Notes: generated by a model not told the origin, from the letters alone. Positions 49,894-60,495 are shown, numbered from the stretch's first letter. The stretch is 64,000 nt of DNA from Paraimprobicoccus trichonymphae (GCA_036322875.1 AP027925.1:310001-374000), one strand, 5' to 3'. Made by a program: numbers and translations.

Positions 49894-51372
49894 ATGTGTG
49901 AGATGGTATATTTGGATAATAATAGTAAAATTATCTCTAGTGTTTTAAAAGAAAATATTTTACGTATGAAAAAAGATTTTGGAGAAACAGCTGATTTTGT
50001 TTTAAGAGAAATAAAAATTTCAGAAATTGATGCTGCTGTTGTTTCTTTGGATGGCATGACTAATAGAGATTTAGTCATTCAAAGCGTTTTAAACAGGATT
50101 TGTAATATAAATATTCCTGGGACAGCTAGTGAAAAATATGAATACATTAAAAGCGGCATTATCACTGCAACTGAACACATTGAATCAGATGATTATGACC
50201 AAATTTTAAATATGCTAATGGCTGGATTTACTATTTTAGCTTTAGATAAAGTGAAATTCATGTTAATTTTAAGTTCTCCGGGATATAGCTGTAGATCTAT
50301 AGCAGAACCAAGTTCTGAAATTATGCAGAGAGATTCCAGAGAAGGTTTTATTGAAGTTGCAAACATAAACATAACTTTACTAAGAAGAAGGTTCAAAACC
50401 CCAAAATTGATGTTCGAAAGTATAAGTTTTGGTTCTGTAAGCAAAACACTTGGTTATTTATGTTATTTAACAGACAAAGTTTCTCAAAGTGTTTTGAACG
50501 AGGTTAGACGTAAATTAAAAAAAGTAAACTTGGAAACTGTGTTAGCTTCAGGATATTTAACACCATATTTAGAAGAAGAGAATGATTTATCTTTATTTAG
50601 TAGCGTGGGAATGTCTGAGAGACCAGATACTGTTGCTGGCAAAATAGCAGAAGGTCGGATAGCAATTTTAATAGACGGTACACCGAATGTTTTGATAATT
50701 CCTTATTTATTTGTAGAATATTTTCAAAGTTTAGACGATTATTCTATGAAACCATATTTTGCAAGTTTTATAAGGTGGGTAAAATATATAGCTTTTTTTG
50801 TATCTGTTCTATTACCAAGTTTGTACGTTGGGTTAGCAACTTTTAATCCTGAAGTTTTCCCAAGTCAGTTACTAAGTAAAATTGCTCTAGCAGTTGGAAC
50901 CACACCATTTTCTTTAGTTTTAGAAACCACAATAATTTTATTTATGTATGAAATTATGCGAGAAGCTGGCTTAAGACTGCCAAAACCTGTTGGTCACGCT
51001 GTAAGTATAGTGGGTGGCTTAGTAATTGGTCAAACTGCGGTTACCTCCGGACTCATCGGTTCTCCTACTTTAATGGTAGTAGCTCTTACAGCTATTTGTT
51101 CTTATGTGATACCAGCTTTGTACGAATCTATGGCTTTTTTAAGACTTATCTTGATTATAGTTGCCGGATTTACTGGGGTATGGGGAACTGTATTAGTTTT
51201 TTGTGCAGTGTTAATAAATATATGTTCTAAAACCAATTATGGCATTCCATTTACAGCGCCTATTTCACCATTTAGCTTATTGGGTATGCGAGATGTGCTA
51301 ATAAGAGCAGGTTGGAAATTTTTATCAAAAAAAGAAAACACTGTTCAAAAAATGCCTGGATCTAATATTTAA
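49894..51372 (+). CDS. GerA-family spore germination protein (GerAA-like)
   Basis: 492 residues. The soluble N-terminal part has the conserved SIAEPSSEIMQRDSREGF and LRRRFKTPKL text, then RPDTVAGKIAEGRIAILIDG, and the C-terminal half has about five membrane helices with PKPVGHAVSIVGGLVIGQTA. This is the A-subunit of germinant receptors or the related SpoVAF. In spore formers gerA, gerB and gerC sit together, but no B or C subunit follows here. The ATG at 49894 lacks a clear ribosome site; ATG 49903 is an alternative. Confidence 0.9.
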   Translation: MCEMVYLDNNSKIISSVLKENILRMKKDFGETADFVLREIKISEIDAAVVSLDGMTNRDLVIQSVLNRICNINIPGTASEKYEYIKSGIITATEHIESDDYDQILNMLMAGFTILALDKVKFMLILSSPGYSCRSIAEPSSEIMQRDSREGFIEVANINITLLRRRFKTPKLMFESISFGSVSKTLGYLCYLTDKVSQSVLNEVRRKLKKVNLETVLASGYLTPYLEEENDLSLFSSVGMSERPDTVAGKIAEGRIAILIDGTPNVLIIPYLFVEYFQSLDDYSMKPYFASFIRWVKYIAFFVSVLLPSLYVGLATFNPEVFPSQLLSKIALAVGTTPFSLVLETTIILFMYEIMREAGLRLPKPVGHAVSIVGGLVIGQTAVTSGLIGSPTLMVVALTAICSYVIPALYESMAFLRLILIIVAGFTGVWGTVLVFCAVLINICSKTNYGIPFTAPISPFSLLGMRDVLIRAGWKFLSKKENTVQKMPGSNI

Positions 51373-51618
51373 TTTTTTTAAGAATACAATAACGTCGCAA
51401 AACAATATCACTCTAGATGTTTTTATTTTTTATATACGGAATTTTTGCCGTAATTTGAGCATTTGGGCATTGATTTCATGTCCAAATTTTTAGCACAAAT
51501 CAATATCGACTTATCTATCTTGAAAATTCTTGAAGTGTATTTATGATTTTGGCAACTTTTACCCTTCGTTTTTCTCGATTTTTACTTTTTTATACATTTA
51601 AAAAGCTTGCGTTTTTAA

Positions 51619-52227
51619 TCAGATTTTTTCGAAAAACAAATCATAGTTCTCTCCAAATTCAAATTCGTTTGACTTAACCTTATTAATAAAAAATTGTTGT
51701 TTTTTACTATCATCAATATTTTCTTTAACCACTTTTTCAGAGCTATTGGTTTTTCTTTTCACAGTTTCAAAATTATTGATTATATTAGGATCCAATTTTA
51801 CGTCAATAAATAATTTTTCAGGCAGCTGAGTTATAAGTTTCACATGCTCTTTATAATGATTTAAAATTTCTTCTTTGAATTTAATTACTTCATTTCGAAT
51901 TTTTTGAGCAGATTCCAGCTCTATTTGCATTTTAGATTTTGCGTCCAACAAAATTTCAGATGCATCCAAGCATGCTTTACTTTTAGAATCATCCACAAAC
52001 TTTTGGGCACTAATTATGGCGTTTCGAACAGATTCTTCTTCACTTATGTACTTGTTCAATTTTTTACGCAAATTTTGTATTTCATACAGCAAATCAGATT
52101 TTTCTTTTAACAATTCACCATAAGATAATTCTACGCCATCGATAAATTTATCTACTTCTTCTGGTTTATAACCGCCAAAAAATGATTTACTAAAATTCAC
52201 ATTTTTTATTTCTTCTAATCCAATCAT
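51619..52227 (-). CDS. divIVA: DivIVA-type cell division / polar scaffold protein
   Basis: 202 residues. The N-terminal membrane-binding motif (NVNFSKSFFGGYKPEEVDKF) is followed by a long coiled coil (residues about 30-130) and a charged tail. It binds curved membrane at poles and septa. ATG 52227 follows AAGGAAG. It lies 18 bp after sepF on the same strand, the classic Gram-positive division cluster, though ftsZ, ylmE and ylmG are not here. Confidence 0.9.
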   Translation of the reverse strand: MIGLEEIKNVNFSKSFFGGYKPEEVDKFIDGVELSYGELLKEKSDLLYEIQNLRKKLNKYISEEESVRNAIISAQKFVDDSKSKACLDASEILLDAKSKMQIELESAQKIRNEVIKFKEEILNHYKEHVKLITQLPEKLFIDVKLDPNIINNFETVKRKTNSSEKVVKENIDDSKKQQFFINKVKSNEFEFGENYDLFFEKI

Positions 52228-52245
52228 TTTATTAACTTCCTTATT

Positions 52246-52671
52246 TTAAAAATAAATACCCCTATTTTCTAATTCATTTGTGACGTCACTCCCTATAAAT
52301 TCAGTATTTTGTGGAATAGCAACATAAGTATTTTCTGAGACTTTTTGCAAATATCCTTTAACCGCATACACAACGCCACCCACAAAATCCAATGTTCTCT
52401 TGCAAGAATCCTGATTCATTTTCTCAAGATTTAATATTACAGTATGCATTTTCAGTAGCTCATTCGCAACATTTCTCACTTCTTCATTAAAACATTCCGC
52501 TTTAAACAAAACTACCGTTGATTTACATGTCGCATTATGTATACTCACTATTTTTTTATTTTTATTTTGTCTTTCTTCTAACGTAGTTTCTTCTTCATTT
52601 TCATAATTTTCTTCATACTCCAAATCAGAAGGATTCCACATTTCTTTTATTTTCTTTATAAACCCCGGCAT
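52246..52671 (-). CDS. sepF: Cell division protein SepF
   Basis: 141 residues. An N-terminal amphipathic helix (MPGFIKKIKEMWNP) for membrane binding, an acidic linker, and the SepF core (VVLFKAECFNEEVRNVANEL, then VILNLEKMNQDSCKRTLDFV, GGVVYAVKGYLQKV). It tethers and bundles FtsZ at the septum. It leads the sepF-divIVA pair. Confidence 0.93.
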   Translation of the reverse strand: MPGFIKKIKEMWNPSDLEYEENYENEEETTLEERQNKNKKIVSIHNATCKSTVVLFKAECFNEEVRNVANELLKMHTVILNLEKMNQDSCKRTLDFVGGVVYAVKGYLQKVSENTYVAIPQNTEFIGSDVTNELENRGIYF

Positions 52672-53129
52672 TTTCTACAAAACATCTCCAATTTATTTCT
52701 CAAATTTATAAATACAATATATTTTTATAATTATCTAGTTTTCTTTTGTGTTTGTCAATAGAAAAATTTTTAGTAATGTTAATTTTAAATATAAATATTA
52801 CATTAATATAAAATTGAAAGTGATTATTGTGTCAAATAAAAAAATTAATAATTTTTTTAAACGCATTTAGCATTATTGATATACTTTTTATCATTTTTAC
52901 TAAAGAAGATTCAAAAAATTCACAATATTTGTATGTAAGACAAATGTAGATGGAGTTGATTATTTACAATTTTTTTAGCAAAATATAAATTAGTATAGTT
53001 TAGATTCTGGGAGTTTTTAATAAAAATTTCTTGCTTATATAAATAAAACAAGTTTACTAATATGTACAATGATTGTAGAGGTTTTAGATGATTTAAAACT
53101 AACAATATGAAATATCATAATGGTACGAT
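52672..53129. other. Intergenic, no gene seen
   Basis: About 460 bp of AT-rich sequence holding the promoters of sepF and, possibly, the 53130 gene. Confidence 0.4.
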
Positions 53130-53657
53130 TTGTTTAATGACATATTAAATTATCGTGAGAGGTTTATAAAAAAATTTAGCTATAATATTTTAAGAAAAAA
53201 TATTGAAATTCTAAAAATTATTATGGACAAAATTGATGCCAAAGATGATATAAATTGGGTGATTGCAGGAAATATGTCGTTGGCTTTACAAGGTGTAGAG
53301 GTTGATGTGAATGATATTGATATTATTTCAGATAGGTGTGGAGCAGAAAAATTAAATAAATTGTTATCAGAATTTTGCATCAAACCATTAAAATATTCAT
53401 TTACTGAAAATTATCGCTCGTTTTATGGAATTTATAAAATTAATAACATAAAGGTAGAAATCATGGGAAATTTTCAATATAAATTAAAATCTGGTAGATG
53501 GTCTATACCAAATCAACTAAGTTACATTGAAATATATAATTTTAAAAACATGCAAATTCCAGTTTTAACATTAACACAAGAACTTAAAGAGTATGAAAAT
53601 ATTGGAAAATTTGATAAAGTAGTTGCAATAAAAAAGCAATTCGAGATTAAAATTTAA
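53130..53657 (+). CDS. Nucleotidyltransferase-fold protein
   Basis: 175 residues. The motif WVIAGNMSLALQGVEVDVND followed by IDII matches the G-S...D-x-D core of minimal nucleotidyltransferases (AbiEii/MNT/LinB-like), with Asp pairs in NDIDI for metal binding. A later EIMGNF segment may carry a third acidic residue. Partners of such enzymes include HEPN toxins and antibiotic targets, but no HEPN gene is adjacent. The TTG start at 53130 has a poor ribosome site. Fold likely, role unknown. Confidence 0.6.
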   Translation: MFNDILNYRERFIKKFSYNILRKNIEILKIIMDKIDAKDDINWVIAGNMSLALQGVEVDVNDIDIISDRCGAEKLNKLLSEFCIKPLKYSFTENYRSFYGIYKINNIKVEIMGNFQYKLKSGRWSIPNQLSYIEIYNFKNMQIPVLTLTQELKEYENIGKFDKVVAIKKQFEIKI

Positions 53658-54239
53658 CTCTGATTGTCTAATTTTTTAAAAAATGTATTTAATTTTTAGA
53701 TTTGATATTATAAAATTAGGTTGTAAAAGTTATCTATAAGATGACGGTGTTTCATGGAATACAGGAAAATTTTGTTTTAACGAATTTTGGTAATCAATAA
53801 AATTAAATTTCCATTTTTTAACAAAAATGATTCCAAGAGAGTTTGAAGTGTTTTATACGAAAGATAAGTTTAGTCAGTTACTTTTTGATTTGATTTTTTA
53901 TAATTTTTTTAGTAAAATTATAAATAAAGTGGTAAAAAATGATACTAACTTATTAAAGTCAAGTATCATGGAATTTTTCAAATAAGTTGTAAATTTATGT
54001 AAAAATAGTTAAATTTGATGTTAGGAAATCGCGATAAACTTTCCGGTAAATGTATTTCTCTGCACATAGATTAAAATCAGCGGTTTTGAATCAAATTTTG
54101 TTTAAATATGGAAAGAACAAAAAAGCAAATTCACATCAAGCTATGAATAAGCTTTGATTTATATCTTTTGTTAGAATTAATCGAATAGAATTTTCTAAAT
54201 GTTATGTATGTATTCGGTAAATCTTAAAATAAAGATGAA
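53658..54239. other. Intergenic, no gene seen
   Basis: About 580 bp; scattered short frames without support. Confidence 0.4.
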
Positions 54240-54790
54240 ATTGGCATAAAAACAATTTTTGGAATCAATAAAAATAGTGTAGGGCATGCTTTGTTTGCAG
54301 CGATAAAAAAAACAGAAAAAATATTAAAATTTTTGGTGAGTTTACATTTTATACCTACAATAAATATAAAAATATTAAAAAAACTTCAAAAAAAGCATGA
54401 AAAATTAAAAATGATTATAAAAAGGGATCTGTAGTTGTAGAAACATTTAAGTATAAAATACCAATAAAAATTGTTAGTTTCGCTATAAAAAACGATTTCG
54501 AAACAAAATTGAATTGTATACCTATAACTCATGTACATTCGGTATATAATAACAAATGTTATTCAAAATTCGCTAAGTTAAGGATTCGAAAAATAAGAAG
54601 TTTTAAATGTTTGTCTTGTGAAAGTATTGAGTGTGCAAATGTTAACGCAGCATTTAATATTGCGTTTTAGCAACCGAATATTATTCGATTGCCGCGAAAT
54701 TTTTGGAAAATGTTCAGTAAGTGTGACAACCACTGAATAAAAGGTTCCTGGCTTTAAGCAACCGGAACAATTTGCTGATAATTGAGTAAT
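54240..54790 (+). pseudogene. Second TnpB-type relic with zinc-finger tail
   Basis: In broken frames it reads CYSKFAKLRIRKIRSFKCLS, then CESIECANVNAAFNIAF and a stop at about 54670, like the C-terminal zinc finger and Asn-Ala-Ala-x-Asn-Ile motif of TnpB-related nucleases. A hairpin-prone stretch (GGTTCCTGGCTTTAAGCAACCGG cut short here) at about 54742-54770 may be its right end. dapL starts 40 bp later. Confidence 0.5.
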
Positions 54791-54827
54791 TCATTAAATA
54801 TATATATTAAATTAGGAGAGAAAATTT

Positions 54828-56033
54828 TTGAATTTAAATTTGAATTTTAAAAAATTAGAAAAGAATTATGTTTTTGTAGAAGTTGAAAATAAAATTAGAG
54901 AATATGAGGCAAATAATCCTAAAGCCGAGGTAATTAGACTAGGTGTTGGTGATGTAACAAAGCCTCTATGCTCTGAAAGTATAAAAGCAATGCATAAAGC
55001 TGTTGACGAAATGGGTAAATTTGAAACTTTTAAAAGTTATGGTCCCTCGGAAGGATATGAATTTTTAAGAAAAGAAATATCAAAGTATTATTTGAAATTT
55101 AATATTAAATTTAATATTAGTGAAATTTTTATAAACGATGGAATTAATACAGATTTGTGGAGTATTTTAGACTTATTTTCTAAAGAAAATACAGTTTTAA
55201 TTCCTGATCCTGTTTACCCAGTGTATTCAGATGTAAACATAATAGACGGTCGAAAGATAATTTATTTAAACTCAAACAAAGAAAATAATTTCTTGCCTTT
55301 GCCAGATAAAAAAATTAAGCCAAATATTATCTACATGTGTTCACCGAATAATCCAACGGGTACAGTTTACAATAGAAAAGAATTGAAAATTTGGGTTGAC
55401 TATGCTCTTGAAAATGATGCTGTTATACTATTTGATTCAGCCTACGAATGTTTTATTGATGATCAAAATACCGATGACTTACCGAAAAGCATATTTGAAA
55501 TAGAAAATTCAAAAAAATGCTGTATAGAATTTTGTTCTTTTTCAAAAAAAGCTGGATTCACAGGTATAAGATGTGGTTACACTACCATTCCTAAAGAACT
55601 AAAAAAAGATAATTTTAATTTAAGAGAAATTTGGCACAGGAGAGTTTCTGTAAAATCAAATGGAGTGTCTTATATATCTCAGAGAGGTGCCCAGTCTATT
55701 TTTACACAAGAGGGTGAGAGTCAAACAAAATTTAATATAAATTATTATAAAGAAAATTCTAAGATAATTTGTGATAATTTAAAATTTTTAAATATTTGGC
55801 ATGTTGGTGGGAAATATTCGCCATATATATGGTTGAAATGTCCAAAAAATATGAAGTCTTGGGAGTTTTTTGATTATTTGTTAAATAATTTTGGCATAGC
55901 AGGTATTCCAGGTTCTGGTTTTGGAAAGAATGGTGAGAATTTTTTTAGATTTACAGGTTTTGGTGAAAGAGAAAAAATTATTAAATTTTGCGACAGAACA
56001 AAAAAAGTATTTTTTGAAAAATGGTCTAAATAA
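54828..56033 (+). CDS. dapL: LL-diaminopimelate aminotransferase
   Basis: A PLP enzyme of 401 residues converting tetrahydrodipicolinate to LL-diaminopimelate in one step, feeding lysine and peptidoglycan. Family marks: RLGVGDVTKPL, SYGPSEGYEFLRKEI, CSPNNPTGTVYN, FDSAYECFI, the PLP lysine in SFSKKAGFTGIRCGYT, and PGSGFGKNGENFFR. These distinguish DapL from other class I aminotransferases. The start is TTG 54828 after AGGAGAG. Together with murB it indicates a working peptidoglycan pathway. Confidence 0.93.
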   Translation: MNLNLNFKKLEKNYVFVEVENKIREYEANNPKAEVIRLGVGDVTKPLCSESIKAMHKAVDEMGKFETFKSYGPSEGYEFLRKEISKYYLKFNIKFNISEIFINDGINTDLWSILDLFSKENTVLIPDPVYPVYSDVNIIDGRKIIYLNSNKENNFLPLPDKKIKPNIIYMCSPNNPTGTVYNRKELKIWVDYALENDAVILFDSAYECFIDDQNTDDLPKSIFEIENSKKCCIEFCSFSKKAGFTGIRCGYTTIPKELKKDNFNLREIWHRRVSVKSNGVSYISQRGAQSIFTQEGESQTKFNINYYKENSKIICDNLKFLNIWHVGGKYSPYIWLKCPKNMKSWEFFDYLLNNFGIAGIPGSGFGKNGENFFRFTGFGEREKIIKFCDRTKKVFFEKWSK

Positions 56034-56064
56034 TTTAAAACTAATATCATAGATTGTCAACCAG

Positions 56065-56340
56065 TATGGTAGGGGTTATCGGAATACACGCTATAGGTTT
56101 TACTAGGTCAGAAATTTGTAGGATGACCTATAAAGCTTACATCGTTGGTTCACACAAATTCTTATATAAAACAAACATAAAAACCTCTAAACTTTAGTTT
56201 AGTCGGATGAATTGTAAAAAACGATTGACAAAAAAATAAACAGAAATTAACGCTTGAAATGGAGCTTATGAATAATCTTAGAAAGTGCAAAACCAAATTT
56301 GCTTGGTCCTTTTAGCCAAGTATAGGACTAAAGTAAGAAA
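56065..56340 (+). mobile_element. Two nested TnpB right-end remnants
   Basis: At 56065-56165 the frame reads SMVGVIGIHAIGFTRSE, matching the TnpB tail also found near 15.4 and 60.6 kb. At 56245-56330 the ATTAACGCTTGAAATGGAGC ... TTTAGCCAAG signature of the other subgroup follows. Two different dead elements have thus landed side by side. Confidence 0.55.
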
Positions 56341-56740
56341 ATTCGCTAAAAATATCGTTCTAATGGTAAAAAATGCGGACATCATTTGGATGCAACAGAC
56401 AAAACGAACAAAAAAATTGTTGCTATGAATTTAATGAAAAATGAAACAGTTGAACAGTAACATTTTACACCTAAAAATTTGGTGTTCACAGTACAAGAAG
56501 AGAATCTTAACAATCGTGGTTGCGCAGTATTTCAATGACTTTACAATAAAATAAATAATATTTGAAAGTGTTAAATATTTTACAGAAAACTGAAATTTTT
56601 GAAGAAATCGTAATAAAAATGCGTGGCTTTTACAGTTGACGATACCACCAAACGAGTGGACCTGCCACACAAAATTTTTTTTGAAAAGCCCAAAATTTAC
56701 GATGTTGTTCACTGATAAAATTTAAAATATTTAGTTCAAA
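56341..56740. other. Gap with unassigned transposase-like debris
   Basis: A 93-codon minus-strand frame (56431-56712) has FLQKFQFSVK and weakly recalls the zinc-ribbon region of IS1595 transposases, but the match is too thin to call. Confidence 0.3.
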
Positions 56741-56808
56741 ATTTATTGTAAAATATTACAAAAAGTGTTTTAATTGTTTTATGTAAATTTTTTAGGGAGA
56801 AATAATCA

Positions 56809-58284
56809 ATGTCAGAAAATGAAAGCGAACTTTTAAAAGTAAAAAGAGAAAAGTTTGAAAATTTAAAAACAAATGGTAAAAATCCGTTCGAAATTACTAG
56901 TTTTTGTAAAGATAGTGATATTGAAGACATTAAATCGAATTTTGATATTTTTGAAAATAAGATTGTAAATTTTGCTGGAAGAATGATAGGTTGGAGGGAT
57001 ATGGGAAAAGCTTCTTTTTTTGATTTAAGAGATAAAACAGGAAACATTCAAATATATTTAAAATCCAATGACATAGGTTTGGATCTATATACCGAAATAA
57101 AAGAAAACTGGGACATTGGAGATATAATAGGTGTAAAAGGTTTTATTTTCAAAACTAAAAAAGGAGAAATTTCAGTACACAGTCAAAAATTGACTTTACT
57201 TTCAAAATCTTTTTTGTCTTTACCGGAAAAATTTCATGGCCTAAAGGATACTGATACAAGATATAGGCAAAGATATGTTGATTTAATAGTAAATCCAGAA
57301 ATAAAAGATGTTTTTATTAAAAGAAGTTTAATAATAAAGACTATTAGGGAGTATTTAGATAACTTAGGATATACAGAAGTAGAAACTCCGATGCTAAATT
57401 TAATAGCTGGTGGTGCAGCAGCTAAACCTTTTGTTACTCATCACAATAGCTTAAATTTAGATTTATATTTAAGAATAGCTCCTGAGCTATATTTAAAAAG
57501 ATTAATAGTCGGCGGTATGGAAAAAGTATATGAAATAGGCAGGCAATTCAGAAATGAAGGTATGTCTGTGAAACATAATCCTGAATTCACTACAATGGAG
57601 TTATATGAAGCATATGCAGATTATCAAAAAATGATGGACATAACAGAAAATATTATAAGAAATTGTGCTTTAAAAGTTTGTAAAACTGAGAAAATTTTTT
57701 ATCAAGATTTTGAAGAAATAGATCTAGGTAAAAAATTCGAAAGACTTTCTATGATAGATGCTGTAAAAAAATATACAAATATAGATTTTTCCAAATTTGT
57801 AGGAAATAAAAGTAAAGCTTTTGAAATAGCCGAAAATTTAAATATAAAAATAGAGGAAATTGATGAATGGGGAGATATTTTAAACAAAGTGTTTGAAGAA
57901 AAAGTAGAAGAAAATTTAATACAACCTACTTTTATTTACGATTATCCTGTAGAAGTCTCTCCTTTGACTAAAAAGAAAAAATCTTTTCCAGAATTAACAG
58001 AAAGATTTGAATTGTTTATCACAAAAAGAGAAATATCAAATGCTTATTCAGAATTAAATGATCCTGTAGACCAAAGAGAAAGATTTAATCATCAAATAAA
58101 ATTAAGAGAATCAGGAAATCAAGAGGCAAATTTAATGGATGAGGACTTTATAACTGCAATTGAATATGGAATGCCTCCAACTGGTGGGCTTGGAATAGGG
58201 ATAGATAGACTAGTTATGTTTTTAACTAATAGTGCCTCGATAAGAGATGTAATAATTTTTCCTACTATGAAGCCTAAAGTTTGA
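56809..58284 (+). CDS. lysS: Lysyl-tRNA synthetase (class II)
   Basis: 491 residues. An N-terminal OB-fold ([20 protein letters not shown]) precedes the class II core: motif 1 region ([15 protein letters not shown]), motif 2 ([20 protein letters not shown]) and motif 3 ([16 protein letters not shown]). Length and architecture are normal. ATG 56809 follows AGGGAG. It charges the tRNA-Lys found at 39.3 kb, among others. Confidence 0.96.
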   Translation: MSENESELLKVKREKFENLKTNGKNPFEITSFCKDSDIEDIKSNFDIFENKIVNFAGRMIGWRDMGKASFFDLRDKTGNIQIYLKSNDIGLDLYTEIKENWDIGDIIGVKGFIFKTKKGEISVHSQKLTLLSKSFLSLPEKFHGLKDTDTRYRQRYVDLIVNPEIKDVFIKRSLIIKTIREYLDNLGYTEVETPMLNLIAGGAAAKPFVTHHNSLNLDLYLRIAPELYLKRLIVGGMEKVYEIGRQFRNEGMSVKHNPEFTTMELYEAYADYQKMMDITENIIRNCALKVCKTEKIFYQDFEEIDLGKKFERLSMIDAVKKYTNIDFSKFVGNKSKAFEIAENLNIKIEEIDEWGDILNKVFEEKVEENLIQPTFIYDYPVEVSPLTKKKKSFPELTERFELFITKREISNAYSELNDPVDQRERFNHQIKLRESGNQEANLMDEDFITAIEYGMPPTGGLGIGIDRLVMFLTNSASIRDVIIFPTMKPKV

Positions 58285-58439
58285 TATTTTTTATGTGAAA
58301 TTTTTTGGAACAATATTATAATCAAAATGAACAAAGATAGATTCAATTTAATCTGAAACGGATTAAGATGAAATTCAATAGGGTATTCAACCCAAGATTT
58401 TAGAATAAATTCGTGAAGTGTAAGACTATTTTTGATCAT

Positions 58440-59135
58440 TTCGCCAAATAAAAGTATCGACATGATTTGAAAGTTGTTTGTGATTTTGATGATAATAACG
58501 TATTCCTTTGATTGTATGATTAATGCGTTCTAATTGACCATTGATCCAAGGATAATTTGGTTTAATTAAACGATGTTCAATTACGTTTTGTTTGCAAACA
58601 AGATCAAAGGAATGTCATCTAAGAAAAGCTGTTATACCGCCTCAATTTTCGATAAATCAACAAATTGGATACCATTATCAGTTAAAACAGTATGAATTTT
58701 GTAAAGAACAGCTCTGATCAAAATTTCAAGAAAGCTTTTAGAACTTTTTGTTGTGGATTCAGTAATATCAATATGGAAAAAGCCAATTGAGTAAGATTTA
58801 AACTCGTTTTTTGGCTTTCTTTGTCGATAAACGAGTCAATCCTGTGCCGCTTTAAGCAACTCCATGTAATGATTAGTGTGTTAAAATTAGGTATTGTCAT
58901 ACTGAAGTACATAATTCAATGGCAATAATGTACATTTACGAAATGCAATTATCATGGTTTTTCATTTATAGTTAAAACTGTAGATTTTATTTTTTTTATC
59001 TATTTTTGCGTCGCTAATTGACACTCGCTTTTTCTATTTTGATACAGTTTTTAGATTAATTCCATAATTTTTCCTTTGCCTTTGTATTTATTTCTATTCT
59101 ATTATACCATGAGATTTTACAGTTAGCAAAATTCT
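58440..59135 (-). pseudogene. IS481-family transposase remnant, copy 2
   Basis: Minus-strand counterpart of the 42.2-kb relic. GINLKTVSKWKKRVSISD-like text is at about 59010-59060. FHIDITEST, VLTDNGIQFVDLSK and KPNYPWINGQLERINHTIKG follow toward 58500, broken by stops and an internal deletion. It retains more of the integrase C-terminus than copy 1. Confidence 0.75.
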
Positions 59136-59139
59136 ATGT

Positions 59140-59420
59140 TCTACTTCATTATTGATGTGAAATAGGTGATAGTACTCTTAACCGTTTAAAAAATCAATCC
59201 ATCATAACACTTAAAAGCCGGTCTCTCTTTTGCCTTTAGCTTTTTACGCTTTGAAGTAAGACTCATCGATACCAAATTTTCCGCTTTAGATTTTTTTACA
59301 CATTTTTCGATTCGCATCTGCAATTTTCGCTGTTTGAAGTACAGCTAAGCTCCGACAAAATACACAAAAATTTGCTAATTTTTTATATGATTAAGCATCA
59401 GCATTTTCTAATTTTTACAA
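59140..59420 (-). pseudogene. IS1595-family transposase remnant
   Basis: Minus-strand text GIDESYFKA, a stop, KAKGKRETGF and WIDFLNG matches the DDE core of IS1595 transposases (DESYFG....KGKRGRG). It directly abuts the IS481 relic. The same junction is kept upstream of copy 1 near 42190-42240. Confidence 0.6.
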
Positions 59421-59594
59421 CATGATGTTCTTCTAAATGCTATGCAAGAAACAAAAATAACTTTCATAACTTTTTTTATTCGCCAATTTAAGCGAGTAAT
59501 TTACCCGAAGAAATTAATAAAACTTAAGTAGTCCCACACATATCTTCTATGTTAATCGTCTTTAGCTTGACACTTCAATGTCAACAAAAAATTT
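59421..59594. other. Intergenic, no gene seen
   Basis: Short AT-rich stretch after the tRNA cluster on the minus strand. It may hold the cluster's terminator, but no clear hairpin was found. Confidence 0.35.
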
Positions 59595-59668
<74 letters not shown>

Positions 59669-59670
59669 AA

Positions 59671-59746
59671 TGGAGCGGATGACGGGGCTCGAACCCGCTA
59701 CCTCCACCTTGGCAAGGTGGCGCTCTACCAGATGAGCTACATCCGC
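59671..59746 (-). tRNA. tRNA-Gly (GCC anticodon)
   Basis: Acceptor GCGGATG/CATCCGC, anticodon loop TTGCCAA in CCACC/GGTGG, encoded CCA. Confidence 0.95.
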
Positions 59747-59822
59747 TGGTGCCTTCGGGCGGAATCGAACCGCCGACACAAGGATTTTCAGTCCTTTGCT
59801 CTACCGACTGAGCTACAAAGGC
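59747..59822 (-). tRNA. tRNA-Phe (GAA anticodon)
   Basis: Acceptor GCCTTTG/CGAAGGC, anticodon loop CTGAAAA, T-arm GGCGG-TTCGATT-CCGCC, encoded CCA. It abuts tRNA-Gly with no spacer. Confidence 0.95.
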
Positions 59823-59823
59823 A

Positions 59824-59900
59824 TGGCGACCCGGAACGGACTCGAACCGTCGACCTCTAGCGTGACAGGCTAGCGTTCTAACCAACTGAACTACCGGGCC
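59824..59900 (-). tRNA. tRNA-Asp (GTC anticodon)
   Basis: Acceptor GGCCCGG/CCGGGTC, anticodon loop CTGTCAC in CTAGC/GCTAG, G73, encoded CCA. Confidence 0.95.
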
Positions 59901-59907
59901 AATAAAT

Positions 59908-59984
59908 TGGTGGGAACAACGGGACTCGAACCTGTGACCCCTTGCTTGTAAGGCAAGTACTCTAACCAGCTGAGCTATGCTCCC
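59908..59984 (-). tRNA. tRNA-Val (TAC anticodon)
   Basis: Acceptor GGGAGCA/TGTTCCC, anticodon loop CTTACAA in CTTGC/GCAAG, encoded CCA. First of the Val-Asp-Phe-Gly-Cys cluster in transcription order. Confidence 0.95.
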
Positions 59985-60210
59985 CATTGATAACACTAAA
60001 ATTTTACAAACACAAAGCAAAATCCCCTTGAGAAAATAAACAATACAAGACTCTACTTTATAATATTCTATGACTTTGACAAAAAAATGTCAATAATATT
60101 TTTATTTTAAATTTTAAACATATAATTCTAAAAAAAAATTATAATTTAGTAAGATTTTTATAAAAACTGTTATCAAAGCAGAGAGCCAAAAAAATTTTTT
60201 AAAAAATATC

Positions 60211-60495
60211 TCAAAATTTTTCAAATTGTTCAATATTTAAAACAAAAATTGTTGCTCTACCATGTCTTGCATTAAGTTCTGAAGCAACGTTTTCCTTTTT
60301 CCTACTTATTTTGGAGATAATATTTATGACCTTATTAATTTCATAATCTTCGACTCCAGAAATAAGAGTGGCGTTCCCAGACTTCAAAAATCCACCCGTG
60401 GTCGCAAATTTTGTAACCCGAATTTTTTCTTCTGCTAATGCTTTCATAAGTTCCGTAACGTCTTCTCTATCCACTATCGCAAGTACTAATTTCAA
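60211..60495 (-). CDS. darA: Cyclic-di-AMP receptor DarA (PstA, PII-like)
   Basis: 94 residues, shorter than the usual 109 or so. It starts MKLVLAIVDREDVTELMKAL and keeps TKFATTGGFLKSGNATLISG, the signature loop of DarA/PstA. In Firmicutes this trimer binds c-di-AMP, a messenger tied to osmolyte and wall homeostasis; its target is unclear. The start is TTG 60495 behind AAGGAA. Its leader begins in TnpB right-end debris. Confidence 0.88.
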   Translation of the reverse strand: MKLVLAIVDREDVTELMKALAEEKIRVTKFATTGGFLKSGNATLISGVEDYEINKVINIISKISRKKENVASELNARHGRATIFVLNIEQFEKF

